Below, piece after piece: positions 1 to 7,544 of a stretch of 64,000 nt of DNA. This stretch comes from CAIWHR01 sp963786625 (GTDB lineage: Bacteria > Pseudomonadota > Gammaproteobacteria > Burkholderiales > Casimicrobiaceae): assembly GCA_963786625.1 (NCBI GenBank), contig CAWAZS010000010.1, positions 291,173 to 355,172 of the forward strand, written 5' to 3'. The position numbers and the translations under genes are program-made. Within the stretch, counting starts at the first letter, position 1; every line of letters starts with the position of its first letter. Below the pieces are notes generated by a model, which was given only the letters and a program-made list of their open reading frames with translations, was not told the DNA's origin and made no database searches.

Positions 1-4
1 GTTG

Positions 5-430
5 ATGAATGGGCCGATGGGTTATCGGGCGCACTATGCAATGAGCATTGAAGCAGGAGAGACATTCAATCGCGAATTGTTAAGTGGCGTCGTGCCCGGA
101 TTGGTGAAAGCCGAGGAGTTGTATCGCGACCTGTTCGCTCCGACCCACTGTGCAGATTCTCTGCGTGGGCCATTTTCAAAGCTCTGGTTCCCGGAGCAAT
201 TCACCGACCCGAGTGTCCCCTTCAGCTACGCGAGGTGGCCCGAAGTAATCTCCATTCCGCGTTGGTGCGCGTACTGGCGCGAGCGGCCGAAGCCGTGGAA
301 GGGTCTGCTCGCACCAATTCCGGAAGAGCCGGCGGCTCTGCTCAACGGCACGTTCGTTGCCCGGGGCGCTGACCCGTATGAGCAGAAGCCATTTCGGTCG
401 CGTCAGCTGTACGATTCAGGGTGGACCTGA
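5..430 (+). CDS. Hypothetical integron cassette protein (cassette 1)
   Basis: Open reading frame of about 141 residues immediately before the first attC. An ATG lies at base 5 and a TTG at base 2; because the window begins here, the true start could lie upstream. The product is soluble-looking, with no signal peptide or membrane segment, and is rich in Trp and Pro in the middle (a WPE..IPRWCAYW stretch near residues 78-91). I do not recognise the family. Its position and strand match the cassettes that follow, so it is inferred to be cassette cargo. Confidence 0.5.
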   Translation: MNGPMGYRAHYAMSIEAGETFNRELLSGVVPGLVKAEELYRDLFAPTHCADSLRGPFSKLWFPEQFTDPSVPFSYARWPEVISIPRWCAYWRERPKPWKGLLAPIPEEPAALLNGTFVARGADPYEQKPFRSRQLYDSGWT

Positions 431-440
431 TGAACGGCAC

Positions 441-527
441 GCCTAACCGCAAGTTGGAGCGGACGCCGATCTGCGCTGCAGTTCCCAGTCGGCGTTCGCA
501 CGGCGCCGCTCAACTTGGTCGTTAGAC
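441..527 (+). other. attC site 1
   Basis: Starts with R'' GCCTAAC and ends with R' GTTAGAC, 87 bp. The inner arms AGTTGGAGCGG and CCGCTCAACTT pair with an unpaired extra base, as expected of the folded bottom strand. It shares its sequence with the site at 2756-2842. Confidence 0.9.
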
Positions 528-532
528 CGCTG

Positions 533-775
533 ATGCCGAATGGCGCGCCTACAGAGAAACGAGCGCCCACGCTTAAGCGTCGCGTCTTGCTGCTCATCGG
601 TTGCGTCCTCGCCGGCTGTCTGGTCGGTGCCATCGGCCAGTACGTCTTCGGCAGTTCCGTTTGGTTCCTTGCAGTGCCAGGCTTCGTCATCGTCGCATGG
701 CTGTTCGTCGCCAACCCTTCCGCGTGCTTGCCAGAGGCGAGGCGCTCATCCCACAATGACTCGGCCTCCCTCTAA
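533..775 (+). CDS. Small two-TM membrane protein (cassette 2)
   Basis: An 80-residue product starting at the ATG 6 bases after the attC R' core. A basic N-terminus (KRR near residues 15-17) is followed by two hydrophobic stretches, about residues 18-36 and 41-58, joined by a short turn, then a polar tail. This predicts a small hairpin inner-membrane protein. No family is recognised. An overlapping frame (540-791) is equally open but lacks the hydrophobic pattern. A real gene is likely but not certain. Confidence 0.5.
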   Translation: MPNGAPTEKRAPTLKRRVLLLIGCVLAGCLVGAIGQYVFGSSVWFLAVPGFVIVAWLFVANPSACLPEARRSSHNDSASL

Positions 776-785
776 CTATGCCGCG

Positions 786-863
786 GTCTAACCCTTCGTT
801 GCACCCGACCTGCTACAGCGGACTTCGCCCGCTTTCGCAGGCGGGTGAACTCAAACGTTAGGC
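786..863 (+). other. attC site 2
   Basis: R'' GTCTAAC to R' GTTAGGC, 78 bp, with a strong internal palindrome (GCCCGCTTTCGCAGGCGGG). Belongs to a 78-bp attC family that recurs at 1767 and 4320. Confidence 0.9.
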
Positions 864-910
864 CTCACGAACGCTCGCACGTCGTGGCGATCACCAGGGA
901 GAAGGGGAGG

Positions 911-1765
911 ATGAAGCGTACGGCAACCTTGATTCTTGGAGCATGGATTCTTTCGGCACTCACATTCGCGCAGACGCCGGCTCTGATCGCTGAGCACATC
1001 GCCACGTCACTCGTCGAAGACGGCAAGCCAGTCCACCTGGAGCTGCTGGTTCGCAAGCCCCAAGGCGTTGGGCCGTTTCCCACGATTGTGTTCAATCACG
1101 GCTCCACTGGTCGCGGCGACGACCCCACTCTCTTCAAGCGCAGTTCGTCAAGTGCGGCCGCCGCCAGCTACTTCGTTGAGCGGGGGTGGATGGTCATCTT
1201 TCCGCAGCGCCGCGGCCGGGGCGCCTCGGAGGGCAGATATGACGAAGGATTCGAACCCGATCGCAGCCGATACTCGTGCCAGCCGGTTTATTCACTACCC
1301 GGTGTGGATCGCGCGATTCAGGACCTTGATGCCGTCATGGCACACATACGTACGCGACCTGACGTCGTGCAGAGTCGAATCTTGTTGGCGGGCCAGTCGC
1401 GAGGAGGGATCCTTTCAATCGCCTATGCGGGCGAGCGCCCCGATGCATTCATTGGTGTCATCAACTTCGTAGGCGGCTGGATGGGTGACCGGTGCCCAAA
1501 TGCAGTTCACATCAACACCGCAACATTCAAGCGTGGGGCAAGATTCCCTCATCCGACGCTTTGGCTCTACGGTGAGTTGGATCCCTACTACACCTTGTCG
1601 CACAGCAAGAGCAACTTCGAAGCCTTTTTGGCAGCAGGCGGCAAGGGGCGCTTCGAGTCTTATACGGTGCCCGGCAAAAGCGCAGGACATGCGTTGCACA
1701 TGCACCCGAGCCTATGGGCAGAGGAAGTCACCAAGTACCTCGAGTTCGTCACGTCACCCCGGTGA
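911..1765 (+). CDS. Secreted alpha/beta hydrolase, dienelactone-hydrolase-like (cassette 3)
   Basis: 284 residues from the ATG at 911, preceded by a strong GGGGAGG ribosome-binding site. An N-terminal signal peptide (residues 1-20, ending around FAQ) indicates export. The serine-hydrolase triad is visible: nucleophile elbow GQSRGG (Ser163), acid in YGELDPYY (Asp224) and His260 in SAGHALHMH. An oxyanion-type FNHGSTG motif sits near residue 61. The family hydrolyses esters or lactones; the substrate cannot be read from sequence. It stands alone between two attC sites, with no pathway context. Confidence 0.8.
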   Translation: MKRTATLILGAWILSALTFAQTPALIAEHIATSLVEDGKPVHLELLVRKPQGVGPFPTIVFNHGSTGRGDDPTLFKRSSSSAAAASYFVERGWMVIFPQRRGRGASEGRYDEGFEPDRSRYSCQPVYSLPGVDRAIQDLDAVMAHIRTRPDVVQSRILLAGQSRGGILSIAYAGERPDAFIGVINFVGGWMGDRCPNAVHINTATFKRGARFPHPTLWLYGELDPYYTLSHSKSNFEAFLAAGGKGRFESYTVPGKSAGHALHMHPSLWAEEVTKYLEFVTSPR

Positions 1766-1766
1766 G

Positions 1767-1844
1767 GCCTAACCCTTCGTTGCACCCGACGGCCTACAGC
1801 GGGCTGCGCCCGCTTCCGTCCGCGGGTGAACTCAAACGTTAGGG
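1767..1844 (+). other. attC site 3
   Basis: R'' GCCTAAC to R' GTTAGGG, 78 bp; same family as sites 2 and 8. R'' begins one base after the hydrolase stop codon. Confidence 0.9.
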
Positions 1845-1864
1845 GGCTTGGGGTTGATGGCGTC

Positions 1865-1893
1865 TTGACGCTTTGACGTCATAGCGCTATTAT
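1865..1893 (+). promoter_or_regulatory. Cassette-internal sigma-70 promoter of the toxin-antitoxin pair
   Basis: TTGACG (1865-1870), a 17-bp spacer and TATTAT (1888-1893) form a near-consensus promoter. The expected start site falls on or next to the antitoxin ATG at 1900, so the transcript may be leaderless. Two perfect palindromes, TGACGTCA (1874-1881) and TAGCGCTA (1882-1889), lie back to back over the spacer and -10 and are good operator candidates for antitoxin autoregulation. Confidence 0.75.
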
Positions 1894-1899
1894 CACTCT

Positions 1900-2130
1900 A
1901 TGGAAGACTCCAAACGCGCTACAGTGTATTTCGACGCTTCGGTCCATCAGGCGCTCCGCCTGAAGGCTGCCGCGACGGATCGGTCGATTTCAGATATGGT
2001 CAACGACGCAGTGAAGGCTGCCTTGGCGGAAGATGCCGAGGATCTTGAAGCTTTTGATCAGCGTAAGACCGAGCGCAGCGTTTCATTCGAATCGCTAGTC
2101 CGCGATCTGAGGAAGCGTGGCCGAATATAG
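1900..2130 (+). CDS. Type II antitoxin, ribbon-helix-helix/RelB-like (cassette 4)
   Basis: 76 residues. The N-terminal TVYFDASVHQALRLKAAA..RSISDMV segment fits a ribbon-helix-helix DNA-binding fold. The acidic C-terminal half (about residues 45-70) would wrap the toxin. The gene overlaps the downstream toxin start by 14 bp, giving translational coupling. Two palindromes in the promoter are likely binding sites. In integrons such pairs are known to stabilise large arrays; that role here is inferred. No Shine-Dalgarno sequence is evident, which agrees with leaderless translation. Confidence 0.85.
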   Translation: MEDSKRATVYFDASVHQALRLKAAATDRSISDMVNDAVKAALAEDAEDLEAFDQRKTERSVSFESLVRDLRKRGRI

Positions 2131-2389
2131 GCTGCTGATCAAACCGTCGGCGGCAAAGGAGATCGACGCAATCGGGACCAAGCGCGATCGCCAGCGTATC
2201 GTCGCCCGTATCCGGTCTTTGGCAGCAGATCCGCGACCCTTCGGCTGCGAAAAACTTGCCGGATCGGATGCTCTCTTCCGAGTCCGTCAGGGCCAGTATC
2301 GCGTCATCTACACGGTCGACGACACGCGCCATTCCATCGAAGTTATCAAGGTTGGACACCGCCGTGAGGTCTATCGCAGCGCCCCCTAA
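2117..2389 (+). CDS. Type II toxin, RelE/ParE superfamily (cassette 4)
   Basis: 90 residues from a GTG inside the antitoxin gene. It shows the family pattern: YRLLIKPSAAKEIDAI at the N-terminus, a basic helix (KRDRQRIVARI), then G.EKLAGSDALFRVRQGQYRVIYTVDD and a final VIKVGHRREVYR strand with conserved Arg and Tyr. RelE members cleave mRNA on the ribosome, while ParE members poison gyrase; sequence alone does not separate them, although the R-Y-R-V-IY and HRREVY pattern is closer to RelE. Its TAA stop lies inside the attC R'' core. Confidence 0.87.
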   Translation: MAEYRLLIKPSAAKEIDAIGTKRDRQRIVARIRSLAADPRPFGCEKLAGSDALFRVRQGQYRVIYTVDDTRHSIEVIKVGHRREVYRSAP

Positions 2390-2473
2390 CCTAGCGGTCA
2401 ACCGGACGCGTCGATTCATTGCTTCTACTTGGCCGACATCAGCGCGGCGCGCCGGTTACCTTATACGTTAGGC
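2384..2473 (+). other. attC site 4
   Basis: R'' CCCTAAC to R' GTTAGGC, 90 bp, with arms GTCAACCGGACGCG and GCGCCGGTTACC. Member of the commonest 90-bp attC family in this array. Confidence 0.9.
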
Positions 2474-2479
2474 GTCGCA

Positions 2480-2761
2480 ATGGACAATGAGCGGTTGCTC
2501 GGGGTAATCCAACAATTGCTCGGTGCCGTGCGGCGAGAAGCCGAGTTCTATACGCCGGGCGCGCCGGCATGGGTAACCGATCAGTCACTTGATGCGATAG
2601 TCGTGCTGGCCGAGATGGAGCAGGCTGCGCGAGCGAACACGTTGATGATCGGACCCGGATTCACGTTTCGCGACCGGCTCGGCGCGGACTATGTTGACGT
2701 TTGCGATTTTTCTGACCTGGTGCATTCAATTGATTGCGAACTCCATCGCTCCGACGCCTAA
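2480..2761 (+). CDS. Hypothetical protein (cassette 5)
   Basis: 93 residues from the ATG six bases after the attC R' core; an upstream start in the same frame would read through the attC and is unlikely. The sequence is acidic and predicted mostly helical, with an LLGVIQQLLGAV segment near the N-terminus. There is no signal peptide, membrane segment or cysteine cluster. I do not recognise the family. The stop TAA is provided by the next attC R'' core. Confidence 0.6.
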   Translation: MDNERLLGVIQQLLGAVRREAEFYTPGAPAWVTDQSLDAIVVLAEMEQAARANTLMIGPGFTFRDRLGADYVDVCDFSDLVHSIDCELHRSDA

Positions 2762-2842
2762 CCGAAAGCTCGAGCGGACGCCGGCATGCGTTGCTGTTCT
2801 CAGTCGGCGCTTCCTCGGCGCCGCTCAACTTGGTCGTTAGGC
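2756..2842 (+). other. attC site 5
   Basis: R'' GCCTAAC to R' GTTAGGC, 87 bp, nearly the same sequence as attC site 1 (shared CCGCTCAACTTGGTCGTTAG 3' half). Confidence 0.9.
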
Positions 2843-2851
2843 CGCAAGCGC

Positions 2852-3391
2852 ATGCCGACTGCCCTACTCATCATTGACGTCCAAAACATCCTCTGCGCAG
2901 GCGCGAGCAAGGCTCGCGATGTTGATGACGTGATCAGCCGAATCAACATTGTGTCCCGCAAAGCACGTACCGCCGGAGCACTTGTGGTTGTCGTTCAACA
3001 TGAAACGACCAATGGGGAAATGGACTACGCGACCGAAAACTGGAAGCTCGCTCCCGCGCTCGAACTTCATAGCACCGATGTCCTGTTGCGGAAGACCGCG
3101 TCCGATGCCTTCCTTCGAACTGCGCTGAGTGAGCTCCTGGCGTCGCGTGCGATCACCAAGTTAATCGTCTGTGGCCTGCAGAGCGAATTCTGCGTCGATT
3201 CAACCGTTCGCCGCGCGATGGCATTGGGGTATTCTGTCGTGCTCGTGGCGGATGGGCACACGACCATGGACAACGGCGTGCTGTCGGCTGGCCAGATTGC
3301 GGCACATCACAACAAGACGCTCTCGAACATTGAGAGCTATGGGCCGAGAACGACGGCCGTGCTTGCCGCTGACATCCAAGTTGCGGCCTAA
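2852..3391 (+). CDS. Isochorismatase-like cysteine hydrolase (cassette 6)
   Basis: 179 residues. The catalytic triad of the isochorismatase/nicotinamidase superfamily is visible: Asp9 in LLIIDVQN, Lys81 in LLRKTASDAF and nucleophile Cys114 in SEFCVDSTVR. Length is normal for the small single-domain hydrolases of this superfamily. The substrate (isochorismate, nicotinamide, N-carbamoyl compound or other) cannot be determined, and no siderophore or NAD genes are nearby. ATG 2852 lies 10 bp after the attC core. The stop codon sits within the following attC. Confidence 0.85.
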   Translation: MPTALLIIDVQNILCAGASKARDVDDVISRINIVSRKARTAGALVVVVQHETTNGEMDYATENWKLAPALELHSTDVLLRKTASDAFLRTALSELLASRAITKLIVCGLQSEFCVDSTVRRAMALGYSVVLVADGHTTMDNGVLSAGQIAAHHNKTLSNIESYGPRTTAVLAADIQVAA

Positions 3392-3475
3392 CCCGACGGT
3401 CAACCGGACGCGCCGGTTCGTGTCTTCAGTTTGGCGAGCGCCTCCGCGGCGCGCCGGTTACCTGACACGTTAGCC
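3386..3475 (+). other. attC site 6
   Basis: R'' GCCTAAC to R' GTTAGCC, 90 bp, same family as site 4 (GTCAACCGGACGCGCCGGTT arm). Confidence 0.9.
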
Positions 3476-3510
3476 GCCCAAGCGAAACACGAACAACCGA
3501 GGAGGTTCAA

Positions 3511-3864
3511 ATGCGATACGTCGATGGATTTGTCCTGCCCGTACCCAAGAAGAACCTGAAGGCCTATCTCCGCATGGCTCGGATGGGAGAGAGATTGTGG
3601 CGGAAGCACGGCGCGCTCGACTACAAGGAATGCGTCGGCGACGACCTCAAGACGAAGTGGGGAACGCCGTTCGCGCGAGTGATGAAGTTGAAACCCGGCG
3701 AGACGGTGGTGTTCTCTTACATCGTGTTCAAGTCGCGGGCTCATCGCGATCGCGTCAATGCAAAGGTAATGGAGGCAATGCCCAGCATGGGTGGGCCAAA
3801 GGATATGCCGTTCGACATGAAGCGCATGGTCTACGGCGGATTCAATGTCTCGGTCGGCGGCTAA
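3511..3864 (+). CDS. DUF1428 family protein (cassette 7)
   Basis: 117 residues with a good GAGGAGG ribosome-binding site 7 bases before the ATG. It begins MRYVDGFVLPVPKKNLKAY and ends with DMKRMVYGGF, the hallmarks of the YbaA-like DUF1428 family. Members have a dimeric alpha/beta-barrel (ferredoxin-like) fold; their function is unknown. It is a single-gene cassette whose stop codon is supplied by the downstream 60-bp attC. Confidence 0.85.
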   Translation: MRYVDGFVLPVPKKNLKAYLRMARMGERLWRKHGALDYKECVGDDLKTKWGTPFARVMKLKPGETVVFSYIVFKSRAHRDRVNAKVMEAMPSMGGPKDMPFDMKRMVYGGFNVSVGG

Positions 3865-3918
3865 CAACAGCATGCAGCGGACGGCGCTGCGCGCCGCCGC
3901 TGATGCTGAGCGTTAGGC
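3859..3918 (+). other. attC site 7
   Basis: R'' GGCTAAC to R' GTTAGGC, 60 bp, close to the classic 59/60-base-element length. Arms AGCATGCAGCGG and CCGCTGATGCT pair. Confidence 0.9.
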
Positions 3919-3950
3919 CTCGCGCAGGCCCACGCACTTCAGGACATCTC

Positions 3951-4325
3951 ATGTTTGATCACGTCAAATTCGGCGTCAGCGACTATGCGGCGAGCAAAGC
4001 GTTCTTCCTCAAGGCACTCGAGCCGCTCGGCGTAACCGTTGCCTCGGAGTGGCCGCCGAACGGTGTCGAGCTTAGCCACCCAAAGGGTAAGGTTTCGTTG
4101 TGTCTCTACCAAACCGAGGAGAAGCCGGCGCATCTTCACTTGGCGTTTACGGCCGAGAGTCGCCAGCAAGTCGAAGCTTTCTATCGCGTGGCTCTGGAGG
4201 CGGGTGGCAAAGACAATGGTGCGCCTGGTCTGCGCCCGCACTACCACGCGAACTACTATGCAGCTTTCGTCATTGGTCCGGACGGGCATAACATCGAAGC
4301 GGTTTGCCACGAACCCGAGGCCTAA
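3951..4325 (+). CDS. VOC (glyoxalase/bleomycin-resistance fold) protein (cassette 8)
   Basis: 124 residues, starting MFDHVKFGVSDYAASKAFF. It has the VOC pattern with candidate metal ligands His4, His50/His68 region and Glu in the C-terminal GPDGHNIEAVCHE motif. VOC proteins are metal-dependent lyases, dioxygenases or resistance binders, and the substrate is not predictable here. The in-frame extension upstream to 3597 reads through the preceding cassette and attC, so ATG 3951 is chosen. Confidence 0.83.
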   Translation: MFDHVKFGVSDYAASKAFFLKALEPLGVTVASEWPPNGVELSHPKGKVSLCLYQTEEKPAHLHLAFTAESRQQVEAFYRVALEAGGKDNGAPGLRPHYHANYYAAFVIGPDGHNIEAVCHEPEA

Positions 4326-4397
4326 CCCTTCGTTGCACCTGACGTGCTACAGCGGGCTTCGCCCGCTTCCGCACGCAGGTGAACTCAAACGTTAGAC
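4320..4397 (+). other. attC site 8
   Basis: R'' GCCTAAC to R' GTTAGAC, 78 bp; third copy of the 78-bp family seen at 786 and 1767. Confidence 0.9.
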
Positions 4398-4418
4398 ACT
4401 TCATGCGGAGACACGCAT

Positions 4419-4889
4419 TTGTACCTCTTCCTTAAGCTCCTTCACGTCTTTGCTGTAATCGCCTTCCTCGGCAATATCACGACGGGTCTCTTCTGGCACG
4501 CGCATGCGGCACGCACGCGCGACCCCAAGCTGCTGGCTCACGCAATGGACGGGATCATCCGTAGTGATCGGCTGTTCACGACCCCAGGGGTCATCGGCAT
4601 CCTCATCAGTGGCTTCGCGGCCGCAATCTACGGAAGCCTTCCCATCCTAGGTACCGGGTGGATACTCTGGACCCTTGTAGCCTTCTCTGTGTCAGGCCTC
4701 ATCTTCATGCTTCGCCTGGTGCCGCTTCAGCGGCAGTTGCGCGCCTTTGCCGAGGCCGGCGAACAATCCGGCGCCTTCGAGTACGAGACCTATCACACCC
4801 TCGCCGTGCGCTGGGAGGTTTGGGGCGCCATAGCGTTGGTAACGCCAGTTGCTGGGCTTGTACTCATGGTCCTCAAACCCAGCCTGTGA
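4419..4889 (+). CDS. DUF2269 family integral membrane protein (cassette 9)
   Basis: 156 residues from a TTG start with GGAG eight bases upstream. Four hydrophobic helices are visible (about residues 4-24, 48-70, 76-96, 130-152). The first carries the LKLLHVFAVIAFLGNITTGLFW pattern (here cited in part), with HVxxx and G residues typical of the DUF2269 family. Function is unknown; the family resembles small heme-membrane proteins. The start assignment is inferred from the membrane-helix register. Confidence 0.72.
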   Translation: MYLFLKLLHVFAVIAFLGNITTGLFWHAHAARTRDPKLLAHAMDGIIRSDRLFTTPGVIGILISGFAAAIYGSLPILGTGWILWTLVAFSVSGLIFMLRLVPLQRQLRAFAEAGEQSGAFEYETYHTLAVRWEVWGAIALVTPVAGLVLMVLKPSL

Positions 4890-4900
4890 GTAAAGGCCGT

Positions 4901-4957
4901 GTCTAACCCTTCGTTACAGCGGACGCCTTCGGCAGCCGCTGAACTCAAACGTTAGAC
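4901..4957 (+). other. attC site 9
   Basis: R'' GTCTAAC to R' GTTAGAC, 57 bp, the shortest complete site here. It looks like the 78-bp family with its central palindrome shortened (CTTCGTTACAGCGG arm retained). Confidence 0.88.
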
Positions 4958-4982
4958 AGCACAACGCGACCGCGGAGCTGAA

Positions 4983-5546
4983 ATGAAACGTCTACTCCTT
5001 CTTGCCGCTTTGAGCGCATCGGTTGGGCCCGCCGTTGCCGCTGACGTCCAAGGAGGCGCGAAGAAGGCACAAATATGCATCGTGTGCCATAAATTGGCCC
5101 AGTCCTATAGCTTTCCGTTACTTGAGGCTCAGCCCAAGGAGTACCTGTACATTCAGATGAAGGCGTACAAAGACAAACGAAGGGTTTGGTCCGGAAGGCC
5201 ACACAGCGATACCTCGCTACCGGAAAAGGATTTGCGTGACATCGCAGAGTACTTTTCCGCGCAGAAGATGCCGGGGGCACCCTTTCGCATCGACACGTCG
5301 AAAGTTGCCTCGGGAAAGGAGAAGGCCGCGGAACTGAAATGTGCGAACTGTCACATGCTGGATTTCTCCGGAAAGGCTGATGTTCCGCGCCTTGCCGGGC
5401 AGGTCCCCGAGTACCTGGTCACGCAAATGGAAGCGTTTCGTACGGGTACCCGCTCGCATGGCCTTGGGCTCGCGGCCGACCCGGCGCGAAACGCCAGCGC
5501 ACAGGACAGCGAACTTCTTGCGTGCTTTTTCTCCTCTATGCGATGA
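4983..5546 (+). CDS. Secreted diheme c-type cytochrome, c4-like (cassette 10)
   Basis: 187 residues. A signal peptide (residues 1-20, MKRLLLLAALSASVGPAVAA) precedes two class I cytochrome domains with heme motifs CIVCH (Cys32-His36) and CANCH (Cys120-His124). Each is followed by an EYLxxQMxAF-type helix, as in cytochrome c4 and related soluble periplasmic carriers. It would need the host Ccm or Ccs maturation machinery. Cytochromes are uncommon cassette cargo. GGAGCTGAA before the ATG is a plausible ribosome-binding site. Confidence 0.85.
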   Translation: MKRLLLLAALSASVGPAVAADVQGGAKKAQICIVCHKLAQSYSFPLLEAQPKEYLYIQMKAYKDKRRVWSGRPHSDTSLPEKDLRDIAEYFSAQKMPGAPFRIDTSKVASGKEKAAELKCANCHMLDFSGKADVPRLAGQVPEYLVTQMEAFRTGTRSHGLGLAADPARNASAQDSELLACFFSSMR

Positions 5547-5550
5547 AACC

Positions 5551-5640
5551 GCCTAACCCTGCGCTCAACCGGACTCGCCGTACGCGGCTCGTTGCTCGCA
5601 CGCGTTGGTGGCGGCGAGCCGGTTAGCTTGACCGTTGGGC
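5551..5640 (+). other. attC site 10
   Basis: R'' GCCTAAC to R' GTTGGGC, 90 bp; arms GCTCAACCGGACTCGCCG and CGGCGAGCCGGTTAGC. Confidence 0.88.
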
Positions 5641-5744
5641 CTCACGTCGATCGCATTGGACGCTATCGCTCGCTCCTTTTCGAGGCCGACCAGGCAACAC
5701 AAAAATGTGCAGCTCCTGCCCCTCGTGGTGAAGGATAACGAGCC

Positions 5745-6722
5745 ATGAAGTTCAGCACGCTCGCCGTACTGGCCTTTGGAATTACATTGCCGCTTGGCCC
5801 CGCCACAGCGCAGCAGGCTGGAAAGGTTCATCGGATTGGCTATCTCCAGACCGCACCGCGAAATGTCCAGCTTGACCTTATCGAGGCTTTCGAGGGTGGA
5901 CTTCGCGAGCGCGGCTACGTCATTGGTCGCAATCTTCTGATCGAGTATCGCTTCGCCGATGGCAAGCTCGAGCGGCTTCCGGAACTGGCAGACGACTTGG
6001 TCCGACTTAAAGTCGATGTGATCGTCACCGGGGTCAACGCGAACGTCCGAGCCGCGCAGCGCGCGACGACGACAATCCCGATCGTAACGGCCATCTCTTA
6101 CTACCCCGTAGAGGATGGCCTCGTGGCGAGTCTCGGGCGTCCGGGCGCAAACGTCACCGGTCTCACCCAGGATTCCGGCGAAGAGGTTGGCAAACGCCTG
6201 CAGTTCCTCCGGGAAGTGGTGCCCAAACTCACGCGGGTCGCGACGCTCTCAGGGGCAGGGATGTCCCACAACTCAATTGCCGTGAAGAAGATCGAGGGGG
6301 CTGCTCGTGCGCTGGGAATAACTGTCTTACCCTTTGAGATCCAGGGCGCAGGCGATGTCGAACATACCTTTGCCGAGATCGAACGGTCACGAGCCGAGGG
6401 AGTGATTGTCTTAGGCGGACCCATTATCTATGCTCAGCGGGCCAGCATTATCAGCATCACGACCAAGAAGCGCTTGCCCGCCGTCTGGGATGGTCATCAG
6501 GCTGCGTTGGAGGGCGCGCTTATGGCATACGGTGCAGATATTCTCGATCTTTTTCGACGGGCAACAGACTACGTCGATCGCATCCTAAAAGGGGCAAAGC
6601 CGGCCGATCTCCCCATGGAACAACCAACTAGGTACGTGCTGGCGATCAACCTAAAAACGGCTAGAGCGCTAGGTGTGACGATCCCCCCATCGCTGCTGCT
6701 ACAGGCCAAGGTAATCGAGTGA
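5745..6722 (+). CDS. ABC-type substrate-binding protein, ABC_sub_bind/TrpX-like (cassette 11)
   Basis: 325 residues with a signal peptide ending near TAQQA (residue 24). The KVHRIGYLQ opening, FEGGLRERGYVIGRNLLIEYRFADG block, T.PIVTA..YYPVEDGLVASLGRPGANVTGLT core and C-terminal ATDYVDRILKGAKPADLPMEQPT..LAINLKTA segment define the PF04392 substrate-binding family. Such proteins normally feed an ABC permease and ATPase (tryptophan, tyrosine or unknown ligands), but none is present here, making it an orphan cassette. GAAGGAT upstream supports the start. Confidence 0.88.
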   Translation: MKFSTLAVLAFGITLPLGPATAQQAGKVHRIGYLQTAPRNVQLDLIEAFEGGLRERGYVIGRNLLIEYRFADGKLERLPELADDLVRLKVDVIVTGVNANVRAAQRATTTIPIVTAISYYPVEDGLVASLGRPGANVTGLTQDSGEEVGKRLQFLREVVPKLTRVATLSGAGMSHNSIAVKKIEGAARALGITVLPFEIQGAGDVEHTFAEIERSRAEGVIVLGGPIIYAQRASIISITTKKRLPAVWDGHQAALEGALMAYGADILDLFRRATDYVDRILKGAKPADLPMEQPTRYVLAINLKTARALGVTIPPSLLLQAKVIE

Positions 6723-6738
6723 CATCGCTCAGCATGAG

Positions 6739-6828
6739 GCCCAACCCGGCGGTCAACCGGACGCGCCGGTTTATGGCTTCTACTTGGCTGGCTTCCTGCT
6801 GGCGCGCCGGTTACCTTACTCGTTGGGC
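6739..6828 (+). other. attC site 11
   Basis: R'' GCCCAAC to R' GTTGGGC (perfectly complementary cores), 90 bp, main 90-bp family. Confidence 0.9.
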
Positions 6829-6861
6829 AATTGCAGTGACAGTGCATTCTTGTAAAATTCC

Positions 6862-7340
6862 GCCCGCTATTAGAGGGCGCAGCAGAATCCGCTCACGGGC
6901 GGTTGCCTGTGCGGCAACGTCCGAAGAGGTGAGCCGTGGCCTTCGTCATTGACGTGTGAGACGTGCGAGGCGAAGATCGGTCGCTGGCTGTCGCGGAGGT
7001 GCCAACATCATCCAGGAAGGTGCTCCGCCGACGGCGCCGTTTCCGCTCGGACGAAGCCATGGCCAAGAGCGGAAGTGTTGGTCATTGCCCGCGTGACTCG
7101 GCGCGGATCGCCGTTTGCTGGGAACATGGCGAGAGTCGCGCCATTCAATCATATTTCTGTCGCTGCGGCGTGAGCCAGTGGTCATCGACCAAGGCGCGTC
7201 GTGTATTTGCGGCCTGCTCAGCATTGGGTGGCGGCTTAAGCGGCAATGGGGTCACATCGAACGCTGGCCCGCGATGGCTGGCCAGATTTCGTTTTCGCCG
7301 TCCATGACGGCGAGGAAATCGGGCCAAGATGTTGTCGCGC
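6862..7340 (+). pseudogene. Decayed cassette 12, possible GFA-family remnant
   Basis: This cassette-sized interval between attC sites 11 and 12 has no convincing intact gene. In one frame, bases 6895-6930 read TGGCLCGNVR followed by TCETCE. In a second frame, bases about 7140-7190 read SYFCRCGVSQW. Together these resemble the two zinc-binding parts of a GFA (glutathione-dependent formaldehyde-activating-like) protein split by frameshifts. There is no clear start codon. Alternatives are a non-coding cassette or consensus errors. Boundaries are approximate. Confidence 0.3.
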
Positions 7341-7398
7341 ATTGCCAAGCATACGGGTCTCGAGCCAAGCAACCTGGTAGTGTCTGCGTCAGCGCGAC

Positions 7399-7490
7399 GC
7401 CCAACCCGGCGTTCAACCGGACGGCCGCCGGCAGAGCTTCAACTCCGGCGGGCGCCGGCGGCGGCCCGCCGCTTATCTGGTACGTTAGGC
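7399..7490 (+). other. attC site 12
   Basis: R'' GCCCAAC to R' GTTAGGC, 92 bp, GC-rich central stem. Confidence 0.85.
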
Positions 7491-7544
7491 GCCATGGAAC
7501 CTTCCGCCCGAGAGCTACGCCCCCAGTCGTAAGATGAGAGCATC

